Origin: DASTFY01 sp963769115
GTDB lineage: Bacteria; Actinomycetota; Acidimicrobiia; Acidimicrobiales; Ilumatobacteraceae
Direction of reading: 5' to 3'
DNA length: 64,000 nt
NCBI GenBank assembly: GCA_963769115.1
Contig: CAVYKN010000001.1
Location: 60,009 to 124,008 of the forward strand
Under the pieces are notes generated by a model that was not told the DNA's origin, searched no databases, and worked only from the letters and a program-made list of their open reading frames with translations. How positions within the stretch are numbered: the first letter of the stretch is position 1; the number at the start of each line of letters is the position of its first letter. Both the position numbers and the translations under genes were made by a program. Of the stretch, positions 39,018 through 50,149 are shown piece by piece.

Positions 39018-40100
39018 ATGCACGAGGTCCGGGGAGTGGTGGCCAAGGCCAAGGGCGAGCCCGTCAGCATCGAGACGGTGCTCGTGCCCGACCCTGGCCC
39101 GGGGGAAGCGCTCGTCGCCATCAAGGCCTGCGGGGTGTGCCACACGGACCTGCACTACCGGGAGGGTGGCATCAACGACGACTTCCCGTTCCTGCTCGGC
39201 CACGAGGCGGCCGGCATCGTCGAAGCGGTGGGGTCGGACGTGACGGACGTGGCCCCCGGCGACTACGTGATCCTCAACTGGCGGGCCGTGTGCGGGCAGT
39301 GCCGGAGCTGCCGCAAGGGCAAGCCGTGGTACTGCTTCTCGACCTTCAACGCCACGCAGAAGATGACGCTGGCCGACGGCACCGTCCTCAGCCCGGCCCT
39401 CGGGATCGGCGCCTTCGCCGACAAGACGCTGGTGGCCGCCGGTCAGTGCACCAAGGTCGATCCCAGCGCGCCCGCCACGGCCGCCGGCCTGCTCGGCTGC
39501 GGGGTGATGGCCGGGCTCGGTGCCGCCATCAACACAGGTGGCGTCGGGCGCGGTGACTCGGTGGCGGTGTTCGGGTGCGGAGGTGTCGGCAACGCCGCCA
39601 TCGCCGGCGCCCGCCTGGCCGGCGCCTCGACGATCATCGCCGTCGACATCGATGACAAGAAGCTGGCCTGGGCCGAGGACTTCGGCGCCACCCACACCGT
39701 CAACTCCACGAAGGAGGACCCCGTGGAGGCCATCAAGGCCGCCACGGGCGGCAACGGTGCCGACGTCTGCATCGAGGCCATCGGTCTCCCGCAGACCTAC
39801 CGGCAGGCTTTCGACGCCCGCGATCTGGCCGGCACCGTCGTGCTGGTCGGCGTGCCCCGCCCGGACATGACGATCGAGCTGCCCTTCATCGAGGTCTTCG
39901 GACGCGGCGGGGCGCTCAAGTCCAGCTGGTACGGCGACTGCCTGCCCAGCCGTGACTTCCCGATGCTGATCGACCTCTACCTGCAGGGCCGGCTCAACCT
40001 GGACGGCTTCGTCTCGGAGACCATCGCCCTCGACGACGTCGAAGAGGCCTTCCACAAGATGGAGCAGGGCGAGGTCCTGCGCTCCGTCGTGGTCATGTAG
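39018..40100 (+). CDS. mscR: S-(hydroxymethyl)mycothiol dehydrogenase (zinc alcohol dehydrogenase class)
   Basis: Zinc MDR enzyme of 360 residues that oxidises the mycothiol-formaldehyde adduct (and may reduce S-nitrosomycothiol) with NAD. Catalytic zinc ligands: GVCHTD (Cys near 37) and GHEAAG (His-Glu near 62). Structural zinc: CGQCRSCRKGKPWYC near 93-107. NAD fold: VFGCGGVGNAAI near 185. The sequence closely follows the mycothiol-dependent class, for example FPFLLGHEAAGIVE and GGALKSSWYGDCLPSRDFPM, rather than glutathione FDH. This is direct support for a mycothiol-using actinobacterium. ATG 39018 has an AGGAG site 10 nt upstream; GTG 39000 is an alternative. Confidence 0.92.
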   Translation: MHEVRGVVAKAKGEPVSIETVLVPDPGPGEALVAIKACGVCHTDLHYREGGINDDFPFLLGHEAAGIVEAVGSDVTDVAPGDYVILNWRAVCGQCRSCRKGKPWYCFSTFNATQKMTLADGTVLSPALGIGAFADKTLVAAGQCTKVDPSAPATAAGLLGCGVMAGLGAAINTGGVGRGDSVAVFGCGGVGNAAIAGARLAGASTIIAVDIDDKKLAWAEDFGATHTVNSTKEDPVEAIKAATGGNGADVCIEAIGLPQTYRQAFDARDLAGTVVLVGVPRPDMTIELPFIEVFGRGGALKSSWYGDCLPSRDFPMLIDLYLQGRLNLDGFVSETIALDDVEEAFHKMEQGEVLRSVVVM

Positions 40101-40134
40101 CGCCTGGATCGAGCACCCAGGATGTAGCGCGGCC

Positions 40135-40148
40135 CGAACACAGGTTCG
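40135..40148. promoter_or_regulatory. LexA/SOS box upstream of uvrB
   Basis: The motif cgaac-acag-gttcg matches the Gram-positive/actinobacterial SOS box CGAAC-N4-GTTCG. It overlaps a candidate -35 (TTCGGC, 40145) spaced 17 bp from a -10 (TAGCAT, 40168-40173), which ends 8 nt before the uvrB ATG. LexA binding here would repress uvrB until DNA damage. Confidence 0.85.
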
Positions 40149-40181
40149 GCCTGTAACACCCCACCGGTAGCATCGAACACG

Positions 40182-42203
40182 ATGTCCGCCCCGCTCAAGG
40201 TCCACTCCGATTTCGCTCCCGCCGGGGACCAGCCGGCGGCCATCGCCAAGCTGGCGGAGGGCGTCCAGCGGGGGGACCGCTTCCAGACGCTGCTCGGCAT
40301 CACCGGCTCGGGCAAGAGCGCCACCATCGCCTGGACGGTCGAGGCGGTGCAGCGCCCCACGCTCATCCTCGCCCCCAACAAGAGCCTCGCCGCGCAGCTC
40401 GCCACGGAGATGAAGGAGTTCTTCCCGGAGAACCGGGTCGAGTACTTCGTCAGCTACTACGACTACTACCAGCCCGAGGCGTACATCGCCTCGAGCGACA
40501 CGTACATCGAGAAGGACTCGTCGATCAACGACGAGATCGACCGCTTGCGCCACTCGGCCACCGCCGCCCTCCTCACCCGCCGTGACACCATCGTGGTCGC
40601 CTCGGTCTCCTGCATCTACGGCATGGGCGATCCCGCCGAGTACCGGGGCCAGCTGCTGGAGCTGCACACCGGCGTCGACTACGACCAACGGTCGATCCTG
40701 CGCCGCCTCGTCGACCTCCAGTACGACCGCAACGACATGACGCTCGGCCGGGGCAAGTTCCGCGTGCGGGGCGACACCATCGAGGTGCACCCCGCGTACG
40801 ACGAGACCGTGCTGCGGGTCGAGATGTTCGGCGACACGGTGGAGCGGCTCACCATCGTCGACCCGCTCACCGGCGAGCAGCTCAACGAGCTGACCGAGGT
40901 GATCGTCTTCCCCGCCACGCACTACGTCGCCGGCGACGAGCGCATGCGCAAGGCCATCGTCGGCATCGAGGCCGAGCTCCAGGACCGCCTGGCCTACTTC
41001 GAGCGGGAGGGCAAGCTCCTCGAGGCGCAGCGCCTGCGGATGCGTACCCAGTACGACCTGGAGATGATCCAGGAGGTCGGGTACTGCAACGGCATCGAGA
41101 ACTACTCGATGCACATCGACGGCCGCACGTTCGGGGAGCCACCGTTCACGCTGCTCGACTACTTCCCGGAGGACTGGCTGCTCGTCATCGACGAGAGCCA
41201 CGTGGCCGTGCCTCAGCTCCACGGTCAGTACGAGGGGGACCGCAGCCGCAAGGACCAGCTCGTCGAGCACGGCTTCCGGTTGCCGAGCGCCCGGGACAAC
41301 CGCCCGCTGCGGTTCGAGGAGGTCATGGAGCGGCTCAACCAGGTGGTCTTCCTGTCGGCGACGCCCAGCGCGTACGAGCTGCGGGTGAGCGACCAGGTGG
41401 TCGAGCAGATCGTGCGGCCCACCGGTCTGGTCGATCCCGAGGTCATCGTCAAGCCGACCAAGGGCCAGATCGACGACCTGATCGAGCAGGTCAACGACCG
41501 CGTGCTCAAGGGCGACCGCGTGCTGGTCACGACGCTGACCAAGAAGATGGCCGAGGACCTGACGGACTACCTGCTGGAGCAGGGGCTGCGGGTCCGCTAC
41601 CTGCACTCCAACATCGACACCATCCAACGCATCGAGATCCTCCGCGCGCTGCGGCTGGGCGAGTTCGACGTCCTGGTCGGCATCAACCTGCTGCGGGAGG
41701 GGCTCGACCTTCCCGAGGTGTCCCTCGTCGCCATCCTGGACGCCGACAAGGAGGGCTTCCTCCGGTCGCAGACGAGTCTCATCCAGACGATCGGCCGGGC
41801 GGCCCGCAACGTCGACGGACAGGTCGTGATGTACGCGGACAGGGTGACGGACTCGATGCAGCACGCGCTCGACGAGACCAACCGCCGGCGCGCGCTGCAG
41901 GTCGCCTACAACGCCGAGCACGGCATCGATCCCCAGACCATCCGCAAGGCCGTCACGGACATCCTGAGCCTGCTGCGGCCGGACGACACCGCTCCGGTCC
42001 CCGGCAAGGACCGGCGCCGCCAGCGGGAGCGGGACAAGGTGCGCCGGGACCTGGCCGACATGCCGCAGACGGAACTGGTGCGGCTCATCCAGACCCTCGA
42101 GGACGAGATGCACGACGCCGCGGCCGAGCTGCGGTTCGAGTACGCGGCCCGTCTCCGGGACGAGGTCAACGAGCTGCGCCGGGAGCTCCGCGAGGCGGGC
42201 TGA
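40182..42203 (+). CDS. uvrB: Excinuclease ABC subunit B
   Basis: Damage-verifying helicase subunit of nucleotide excision repair, 673 residues in an intact frame. Walker A is GITGSGKSAT near residue 40, the beta-hairpin motif YFVSYYDYYQPEAYI near 88, Walker B VIDESHV near 335, helicase motifs GINLLREGLDLPEVSLVAILD near 500 and QTIGRAARNVDGQVVMYAD. The C-terminal UVR domain (LEDEMHDAAAELRFEYAARLRDE) binds UvrC. It is preceded by an SOS box. uvrA follows 125 bp downstream with its own SOS box. Confidence 0.97.
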   Translation: MSAPLKVHSDFAPAGDQPAAIAKLAEGVQRGDRFQTLLGITGSGKSATIAWTVEAVQRPTLILAPNKSLAAQLATEMKEFFPENRVEYFVSYYDYYQPEAYIASSDTYIEKDSSINDEIDRLRHSATAALLTRRDTIVVASVSCIYGMGDPAEYRGQLLELHTGVDYDQRSILRRLVDLQYDRNDMTLGRGKFRVRGDTIEVHPAYDETVLRVEMFGDTVERLTIVDPLTGEQLNELTEVIVFPATHYVAGDERMRKAIVGIEAELQDRLAYFEREGKLLEAQRLRMRTQYDLEMIQEVGYCNGIENYSMHIDGRTFGEPPFTLLDYFPEDWLLVIDESHVAVPQLHGQYEGDRSRKDQLVEHGFRLPSARDNRPLRFEEVMERLNQVVFLSATPSAYELRVSDQVVEQIVRPTGLVDPEVIVKPTKGQIDDLIEQVNDRVLKGDRVLVTTLTKKMAEDLTDYLLEQGLRVRYLHSNIDTIQRIEILRALRLGEFDVLVGINLLREGLDLPEVSLVAILDADKEGFLRSQTSLIQTIGRAARNVDGQVVMYADRVTDSMQHALDETNRRRALQVAYNAEHGIDPQTIRKAVTDILSLLRPDDTAPVPGKDRRRQRERDKVRRDLADMPQTELVRLIQTLEDEMHDAAAELRFEYAARLRDEVNELRRELREAG

Positions 42204-42226
42204 GGACGGCAGGGACATGCGAGGAT

Positions 42227-42240
42227 CGAACACCCGTTCG
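42227..42240. promoter_or_regulatory. LexA/SOS box upstream of uvrA
   Basis: The motif cgaac-accc-gttcg, flanked by T and G, fits the SOS box consensus. A TACACT -10 candidate is at 42253-42258, placing LexA over the -35 region. A second possible -10 (TAGGGT near 42315) lies close to the uvrA ATG. Confidence 0.85.
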
Positions 42241-42328
42241 GAGCTGAGCAACTACACTGGACACCGTGGGATCCGCTCACCCGTTCGAGCGTCGGCGCTC
42301 GGACCACCGTCGGTAGGGTCGAGGCGAG

Positions 42329-45190
<2,862 letters not shown>

Positions 45191-45203
45191 CGTCCGCGTC
45201 GCG

Positions 45204-45223
45204 GGAACTGTGAGCTGAACGCG
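45204..45223 (+). repeat. 20-bp direct repeat, copy 1
   Basis: The sequence ggaactgtgagctgaacgcg occurs here, 14 bp after the uvrA stop, and again at 45302-45321. The two copies flank a 36-bp palindrome. Confidence 0.9.
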
Positions 45224-45253
45224 CCGCCCGGCCGGGCCTCGCTCCATCCGCCG

Positions 45254-45289
45254 CATCTGTACCGAATCGATATCGAATCGGTACAGATG
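45254..45289. repeat. 36-bp palindrome in uvrA-nadA gap
   Basis: The arms catctgtaccga (45254-45265) and tcggtacagatg (45278-45289) enclose the palindromic centre tcgatatcga; one A:A mismatch pair (45266/45277) is the only break. A shorter related palindrome (gaatcgacgtcgaatcgg) lies at 45360-45377. It sits between convergent genes, so it may be a bidirectional terminator, a cruciform site or a protein-binding site. Confidence 0.85.
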
Positions 45290-45301
45290 GGCGTAGTGGG
45301 C

Positions 45302-45340
45302 GGAACTGTGAGCTGAACGCGCTGTAGACGGCGCGTTCAG
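45302..45340. terminator. 20-bp direct repeat copy 2 merging into a 10-bp hairpin
   Basis: Copy 2 of ggaactgtgagctgaacgcg (45302-45321). Its end forms the left arm of a perfect hairpin: ctgaacgcgc (45313-45322), an 8-nt loop, then gcgcgttcag (45331-45340). A further small hairpin, cgtcaag-aaac-cttgacg, follows at 45381-45398. No strong T-run follows either on this strand. Confidence 0.7.
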
Positions 45341-45458
45341 GACGAACTTCCGGCGCGGCGAATCGACGTCGAATCGGCGGCGTCAAGAAACCTTGACGAA
45401 TTTCCGGACGGACGTGTCCCTGGTGGGTGCCCGACAGCCCGGCCCGGGCCGGCCCGGC

Positions 45459-46577
45459 TCAGGTGATCGACAGCATGCGGTCGAGGGCGACCCGGGCCCA
45501 CTCCGCGGTGTCGTCATCGACCACGATGCGGTTGACGACGCGGCCCTCCACCAGGTTCTCCAGCACCCAGCACAGGTGCGGGGCGTCGATGCGGAACATG
45601 GTCGAGCACGGGCAGATCAACGGGTCGAGCGACACCACCGTCTTGTCGGGCGACTCGTCGTTCAGCCGGTTGACGAGGTGGATCTCCGTCCCCACGCCGA
45701 TCACGGAGCCGGCCGGTGCGGCCTCCACGGCACGGATGATGAAGTCCGTCGAACCCACCTGGTCGGCCAGGGCGCACACCTCGTGGGCGCACTCCGGGTG
45801 GACGACCACGATGCCGTCCGGATGGGCGGCCCGGAACTCGGCCACGTGCGACGGCTGGAACCGCTGGTGCACCGAGCAGTGGCCCTTCCAGAGCAGGAAC
45901 GTCGTGGCCTTCAGGTCGGCCTCCGACAGGCCGCCCATCTCCAACCGAGGGTTCCAGACCCGCATGTCGTCCAGCGAGTAGCCCATGGCCACGCCGGTGT
46001 TGCGGCCGAGGTGCTGGTCGGGGAAGAACAGGACCTGCTGCCCGCCCGCGCCGCCCTCCGAGCGGGGCCGGAAGACCCAGTCGAGCACGGCCCGGGCGTT
46101 CGTCGAGGTGCACACGGCGCCGCCGTGCCGCCCCACGAACGCCTTGAGCGCCGCCGAGGAGTTCATGTAGGTGACGGGCACGACGCCCTCGATGTCGACG
46201 ACGCCCTCCAGCACCTCCCAGGCCTCCTCGACGGAGTCGATGTCGGCCAGGTCGGCCATCGAGCACCCGGCGTTGAGGTCGGGCAGGATCACCTGCTGCT
46301 CGGGCGTGGTGAGGATGTCGGCCGACTCGGCCATGAAGTGCACGCCGCAGAACACGATGAAGTCGGCCTGCGGGCGCTCCTTGGCGAGGACCGACAGCCG
46401 GAACGAGTCGCCGCGGGCGTCGGCCCAGCGCATCACCTCGTCCCGCTGGTAGTGGTGGCCGAGGATGTAGAGCCGGTCGCCGAGCGAGGCCTTGGCGGCC
46501 TCGATCCTCGCCGCCAGCTCCTCGGCGGATGCCGCCGTGTAGCTCTCCGGCAGAGCCGACTGCAGTCGCACCACCAT
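45459..46577 (-). CDS. nadA: Quinolinate synthase
   Basis: 4Fe-4S enzyme of NAD synthesis that condenses iminoaspartate with dihydroxyacetone phosphate. The start is probably ATG 46577 (MVVRLQSALPESY) or 46589; the frame is open further upstream but would overlap uvrC. About 372 residues. Conserved: YILGHHYQRDEV near 40, cluster ligand Cys in VFCGVHFMAESADIL near 79, PECAHEV near 270 and ICPCSTM near 330, the usual three-Cys set. Intact frame. nadB and nadC, often adjacent, are not in the window. It diverges from uvrC with about 50 bp between starts. Confidence 0.95.
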   Translation of the reverse strand: MVVRLQSALPESYTAASAEELAARIEAAKASLGDRLYILGHHYQRDEVMRWADARGDSFRLSVLAKERPQADFIVFCGVHFMAESADILTTPEQQVILPDLNAGCSMADLADIDSVEEAWEVLEGVVDIEGVVPVTYMNSSAALKAFVGRHGGAVCTSTNARAVLDWVFRPRSEGGAGGQQVLFFPDQHLGRNTGVAMGYSLDDMRVWNPRLEMGGLSEADLKATTFLLWKGHCSVHQRFQPSHVAEFRAAHPDGIVVVHPECAHEVCALADQVGSTDFIIRAVEAAPAGSVIGVGTEIHLVNRLNDESPDKTVVSLDPLICPCSTMFRIDAPHLCWVLENLVEGRVVNRIVVDDDTAEWARVALDRMLSIT

Positions 46578-46629
46578 CGCGGCCAGCATACGGCGCACCC
46601 TGACCCACCCCGCCCCTAGCCTCCGAAGT

Positions 46630-48495
46630 GTGGTGCAGCGACCGCCCGCCGGCACGATCCCGGACACTCCCGGCTCCTACCAGTTCAAGGACGCCGCGGG
46701 CCGGGTCATCTACGTCGGCAAGGCCGCGAACCTGCGCTCGCGGGTGGGCAGCTACTTCCAGGATCCGGCGGGGCTGCATCCGCGCACCGCCCAGATGGTG
46801 GCCACGGCGGCCACGGTCGAGTGGATGCAGGTGCGCAACGAGGTCGAGGCGCTCATGCTCGAGTACAGCCTCATCAAGCAGCACAGTCCCCGGTTCAACG
46901 TGCGCCTGCGGGACGACAAGAGCTACCCGTTCCTGGCCATCACCCTGGACGAAGAGTGGCCACGCGCCATGGTCGTCCGGGGCCGCAAGCGCAAGGGCGT
47001 CCGCTACTTCGGGCCGTACGCCCACGCCTACGCCATCCGGGACACGCTCGACCTGCTGCTGCGCAGCTTCCCCATCCGCACCTGTTCGCCGAGCAAGTAC
47101 CACCAGCACCACCGGCTCGGCCGGCCGTGCCTCCTCTTCCACATCGAGAAGTGCTCGGGACCGTGCGTCGGCGAGATCGACCACCCCGGGTACGACGCGC
47201 TGGTCCAAGAGCTGATCGACTTCCTCGACGGGGACACCGACGCCGTCGTCAGGCGCCTCAATCATGAGATGCGATCCGCCGCCGACGAGCAGGAGTACGA
47301 GCGGGCGGCCCGCGTGCGGGACCGGCTGGCGGCGGTGCAGAAGGCCATCGCCAAGCAGCAGATGGTGGCCGACAGCAACGAGGACCTCGACGTCATCGGC
47401 ATCGCACAGGATGACCTGGAAGCGGCCGTCCAGATCTTCTACGTGCGACGGGGGCGGGTCGTGGGCCGGAAGGGGTTCATCCTCGACAAGGTCGAGGAGC
47501 TCGACGACCACGGCCTCGCCGCCCGGATCCTCGAGGAGCTGTACGGCGACGAACCCCCTCTCGGCGTGCCGAAGCAGGTGCTGCTCCCGTTCGCCCCCGA
47601 GGCGCAGGAGGTCTACGAGGAGTGGCTGGCCATCCAGCGTCACTCCCGCGTCGACATCCGCGTGCCCCAACGGGGCGACAAGCGCGGCCTGCTGGACACG
47701 GTCACCCGCAACGCGCAGGAGGAGTTCACCCGGCACCGCCTGCGCCGGGCCACGGACCACAACAGCCGGGCCCGGGCCATCAACGAGCTCCAGGACCTGC
47801 TGGCGCTCCCCGAAGCGCCGCTGCGCATCGAGTGCTACGACATGGCCCACCTCCAGGGCACCGATTACGTCGGGTCGATGGTGGTGATGGAGGACGGCCT
47901 GCCCAAGAAGAGCGACTACCGCCGCTTCAAGGTCAAGGACGTCCCCGGCAACGACGACTACGCGGCGATGGAAGAGGTCCTGACCCGTCGCCTCACGGCC
48001 TACCTGACCGAGCGCGACCGGCCGGTCGGGGAGCGGGGCGAACGCCCTGGCCGGTTCTCATACCCGCCGCAGCTGCTCGTCGTCGACGGCGGCAAGGGTC
48101 AGTTGGCGGTGGCCGAGCGCGTCGTGCGGGAACTGGGCCTCGAGGCGGAGATCCCGGTCGCCTCGCTGGCCAAGCGGTTCGAGCAGGTGTACGTGCCCGG
48201 GCGGGCGGAGCCGGTCGACGTGCCCCGCCAGTCCGAGGCGCTCTTCATGCTGCAGCGCCTCCGGGACGAGGCCCACCGCTTCGCCAACACCTTCCACCGG
48301 GACCTCCGGGCCAAGCGGATGACGACCAGCGCGCTGGACGGCATCCCCGGGCTGGGGCCGACCCGGCAGAAGCGGCTGCTGAAGGAGCTGGGCGGCGTGG
48401 GGGGCGTGAAGAAGGCCAGCCTCGAGCAGCTCACCGCCCTGCCCTGGCTCCCGGACAGGGTGGCCGACGCGGTCCACGCCAAGCTCCATGGCTGA
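46630..48495 (+). CDS. uvrC: Excinuclease ABC subunit C
   Basis: Dual-incision nuclease of excision repair, 621 residues in an intact frame. N-terminal GIY-YIG-type domain (GSYQFKDAAGRVIYVGKAANLRSRVGSYF), UVR motif (EYERAARVRDRLAAVQKA) near 225, RNase H-like C-terminal nuclease (IECYDMAHLQGTDYVGSMVV) near 400 and a helix-hairpin-helix pair (LDGIPGLGPTRQKRLLKELG). GTG 46630 lies 7 nt after a TAGCCT -10 box, suggesting a leaderless message. No SOS box is visible, unlike uvrA and uvrB. The next gene overlaps its end by 8 bp. Confidence 0.96.
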   Translation: MVQRPPAGTIPDTPGSYQFKDAAGRVIYVGKAANLRSRVGSYFQDPAGLHPRTAQMVATAATVEWMQVRNEVEALMLEYSLIKQHSPRFNVRLRDDKSYPFLAITLDEEWPRAMVVRGRKRKGVRYFGPYAHAYAIRDTLDLLLRSFPIRTCSPSKYHQHHRLGRPCLLFHIEKCSGPCVGEIDHPGYDALVQELIDFLDGDTDAVVRRLNHEMRSAADEQEYERAARVRDRLAAVQKAIAKQQMVADSNEDLDVIGIAQDDLEAAVQIFYVRRGRVVGRKGFILDKVEELDDHGLAARILEELYGDEPPLGVPKQVLLPFAPEAQEVYEEWLAIQRHSRVDIRVPQRGDKRGLLDTVTRNAQEEFTRHRLRRATDHNSRARAINELQDLLALPEAPLRIECYDMAHLQGTDYVGSMVVMEDGLPKKSDYRRFKVKDVPGNDDYAAMEEVLTRRLTAYLTERDRPVGERGERPGRFSYPPQLLVVDGGKGQLAVAERVVRELGLEAEIPVASLAKRFEQVYVPGRAEPVDVPRQSEALFMLQRLRDEAHRFANTFHRDLRAKRMTTSALDGIPGLGPTRQKRLLKELGGVGGVKKASLEQLTALPWLPDRVADAVHAKLHG

Positions 48496-49216
48496 CGATC
48501 TCTGGGAGACCAACGCCGGCTGGTGGATCGAGGGGTTCACCGACGGCGCCGACCCGGAGTACGAGGAACAGATCCTTCCCCTCGCCGCCGAGCACCTGTC
48601 CGGGGCCAGACGGGTGCTGGACGTGGGCTGCGGCGACGGCCAGGTCGCCCGGCTGGCGCAACGGCTCGGGGCGGAGACGGTGGCCGGCGTCGACCCGACC
48701 TGGAACCAGATCACCGTGGCGGTCGCTCGCGGCGGCGGACCGTCCTACGCGCGGGCTGACGCGGCGGCGCTGCCGTTCGCGGACGGCTCGTTCGACGCCG
48801 TCGTCGCCTGCCTCGTGTTCGAGCACATCCGCTCGGTCGACGAGGCGATCGCCGAGGTGGCCAGGGTTCTCCGGGCGGACGGGTCGTTCCTGTTCTTCCT
48901 CAACCACCCCCTCCTGCAGACGCCGGGCAGCGGCTGGATCGACGACCAGGTGCTCGATCCACCAGAGCAGTACTGGCGCATCGGCCCCTACCTGGTGGAG
49001 GACGAGTCGGTGGAGGAGGTGGAGAAGGACGTCTTCATCCCCTTCATCCACCGGCCGCTCAGCCGGTACGTCAACGCGCTGGCGGCCCACGGCCTCGTTG
49101 TGGTCCACATGGAGGAGCCGCCGCCGCCCGCCGGCTTCCTGGCCCGGGCTACCGAGTACCCGGACGCCTCCAGCATCCCCCGCCTGCTGCTGCTCCACCT
49201 GCACAAGCAGGGGTGA
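48488..49216 (+). CDS. SAM-dependent methyltransferase (Methyltransf_11 type)
   Basis: 242 residues, intact frame; ATG 48488 lies inside the end of uvrC, so the two are translationally coupled. SAM motif VLDVGCGDGQVARLAQRLG near residue 39, acidic strand end GVDPTWNQIT, ADAAALPFADGSFDAVVACLVFEH near 92 and the post-motif VLRADGSFLFFLNHPLL. The C-terminal part (WRIGPYLVEDESVEEVEKDVF, HRPLSRYVNALAAHGL) resembles small-molecule methyltransferases. Substrate unknown. Its place between uvrC and rapZ is unusual, because these two are normally adjacent. Confidence 0.88.
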   Translation: MADDLWETNAGWWIEGFTDGADPEYEEQILPLAAEHLSGARRVLDVGCGDGQVARLAQRLGAETVAGVDPTWNQITVAVARGGGPSYARADAAALPFADGSFDAVVACLVFEHIRSVDEAIAEVARVLRADGSFLFFLNHPLLQTPGSGWIDDQVLDPPEQYWRIGPYLVEDESVEEVEKDVFIPFIHRPLSRYVNALAAHGLVVVHMEEPPPPAGFLARATEYPDASSIPRLLLLHLHKQG

Positions 49217-49258
49217 GAGGTCCGGCCGCCCGGAAGGACCCCCCGGTACGCTGGCCGC

Positions 49259-50110
49259 ATGGCCGACATCGTGATGATCACGGGCCTGTCGGGGGCGGGT
49301 CGCACGAACGCCGCCGCCGACCTGGAGGACCAGGGTTGGTACGTCGTCGACAACCTGCCGACGTCCCTGGTCCGGACCATCGTGGACCTGGCCAGCGTGC
49401 CCGGGAGCGCCATCGAGCAGCTGGCGCTCGTGGTGGGCACCAGCCCCCACCAGGCCGACATCCTCGACGCCGTCGACGGCCTTCGCCAGAGCGGGCACCG
49501 CGTGCGCATCGTCTACCTGGAGGCCACCACCCCGGAGCTGGTGAAGCGCTACGGCAGCACCCGTCGTCGCCATCCGCTGGGAGAGGACATGTCTCTCCTC
49601 GAGGCCATCGACCGCGAGCGGGAGCTGCTCGAGCCCGTCAAGGCCATGGCCGACGTCGTCATCGACACCACCGGCCTGACCATCCACCAGCTCAAGAGCC
49701 GGCTGACCGAGCTGTTCGCCGTGGACGCCCCGGCCGCCGGGATGCAGACGGCGGTCGTCTCGTTCGGGTACAAGCACGGCCTCCCGCTCGACGTGGACAT
49801 CGTCCTCGACTGCCGGTTCCTGCCCAATCCGTTCTGGGAGGAGGAGCTCCGCCCGCTCACCGGCCTCGACGAACCTGTGCGCGGCTACGTCCTCGGGCAG
49901 CCGGAGGCGGGCCCGTTCATCGACCGGGTGGACGACCTCCTGGCGCTGCTGGTGCCGGCGTTCGAGAAGGAGGGCAAGAGCTACCTGACGATCGCCTTCG
50001 GGTGCACGGGCGGGCAGCACCGCAGCGTCACGGTGGCGGAGGAGGTGGCGGCCCGCCTGCGGCGGCGCGGGGTCGAGCTGCGGGTGCAGCACCGCGACCT
50101 GCCCGGGTAG
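49259..50110 (+). CDS. rapZ: RapZ/YvcJ nucleotide-binding protein
   Basis: 283 residues, intact frame. P-loop ITGLSGAGRTNAAADLED near residue 8 (Arg replaces the Walker Lys, as in many actinobacterial members), DNLP near 32, Walker B-like VIDTTGL near 140 and the family C-terminal block FGYKHGLPLDVDIVLDCRFLPNP, with FGCTGGQHRSVTVAEEVA near 245. RapZ proteins bind nucleotides and, in some bacteria, an RNA or UDP-sugar signal linked to cell-wall precursor supply. A TACGCT -10 box ends 6 nt before ATG 49259 (leaderless candidate). yvcK and whiA, the usual next genes, are missing; gap follows after 39 bp. Confidence 0.94.
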   Translation: MADIVMITGLSGAGRTNAAADLEDQGWYVVDNLPTSLVRTIVDLASVPGSAIEQLALVVGTSPHQADILDAVDGLRQSGHRVRIVYLEATTPELVKRYGSTRRRHPLGEDMSLLEAIDRERELLEPVKAMADVVIDTTGLTIHQLKSRLTELFAVDAPAAGMQTAVVSFGYKHGLPLDVDIVLDCRFLPNPFWEEELRPLTGLDEPVRGYVLGQPEAGPFIDRVDDLLALLVPAFEKEGKSYLTIAFGCTGGQHRSVTVAEEVAARLRRRGVELRVQHRDLPG

Positions 50111-50149
50111 GGTCCGCCGCGGATCGACAAGGGCAGGAGGAGACCAGGC

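Noticed and set aside
38838..42251. A 1,100-codon open frame on the minus strand across uvrB and mscR
   Set aside because: It is the reverse-strand shadow of well-conserved plus-strand genes. Very high GC gives few stops. Its composition (Asp/Val/Leu/Gly/Arg runs) matches no protein pattern.
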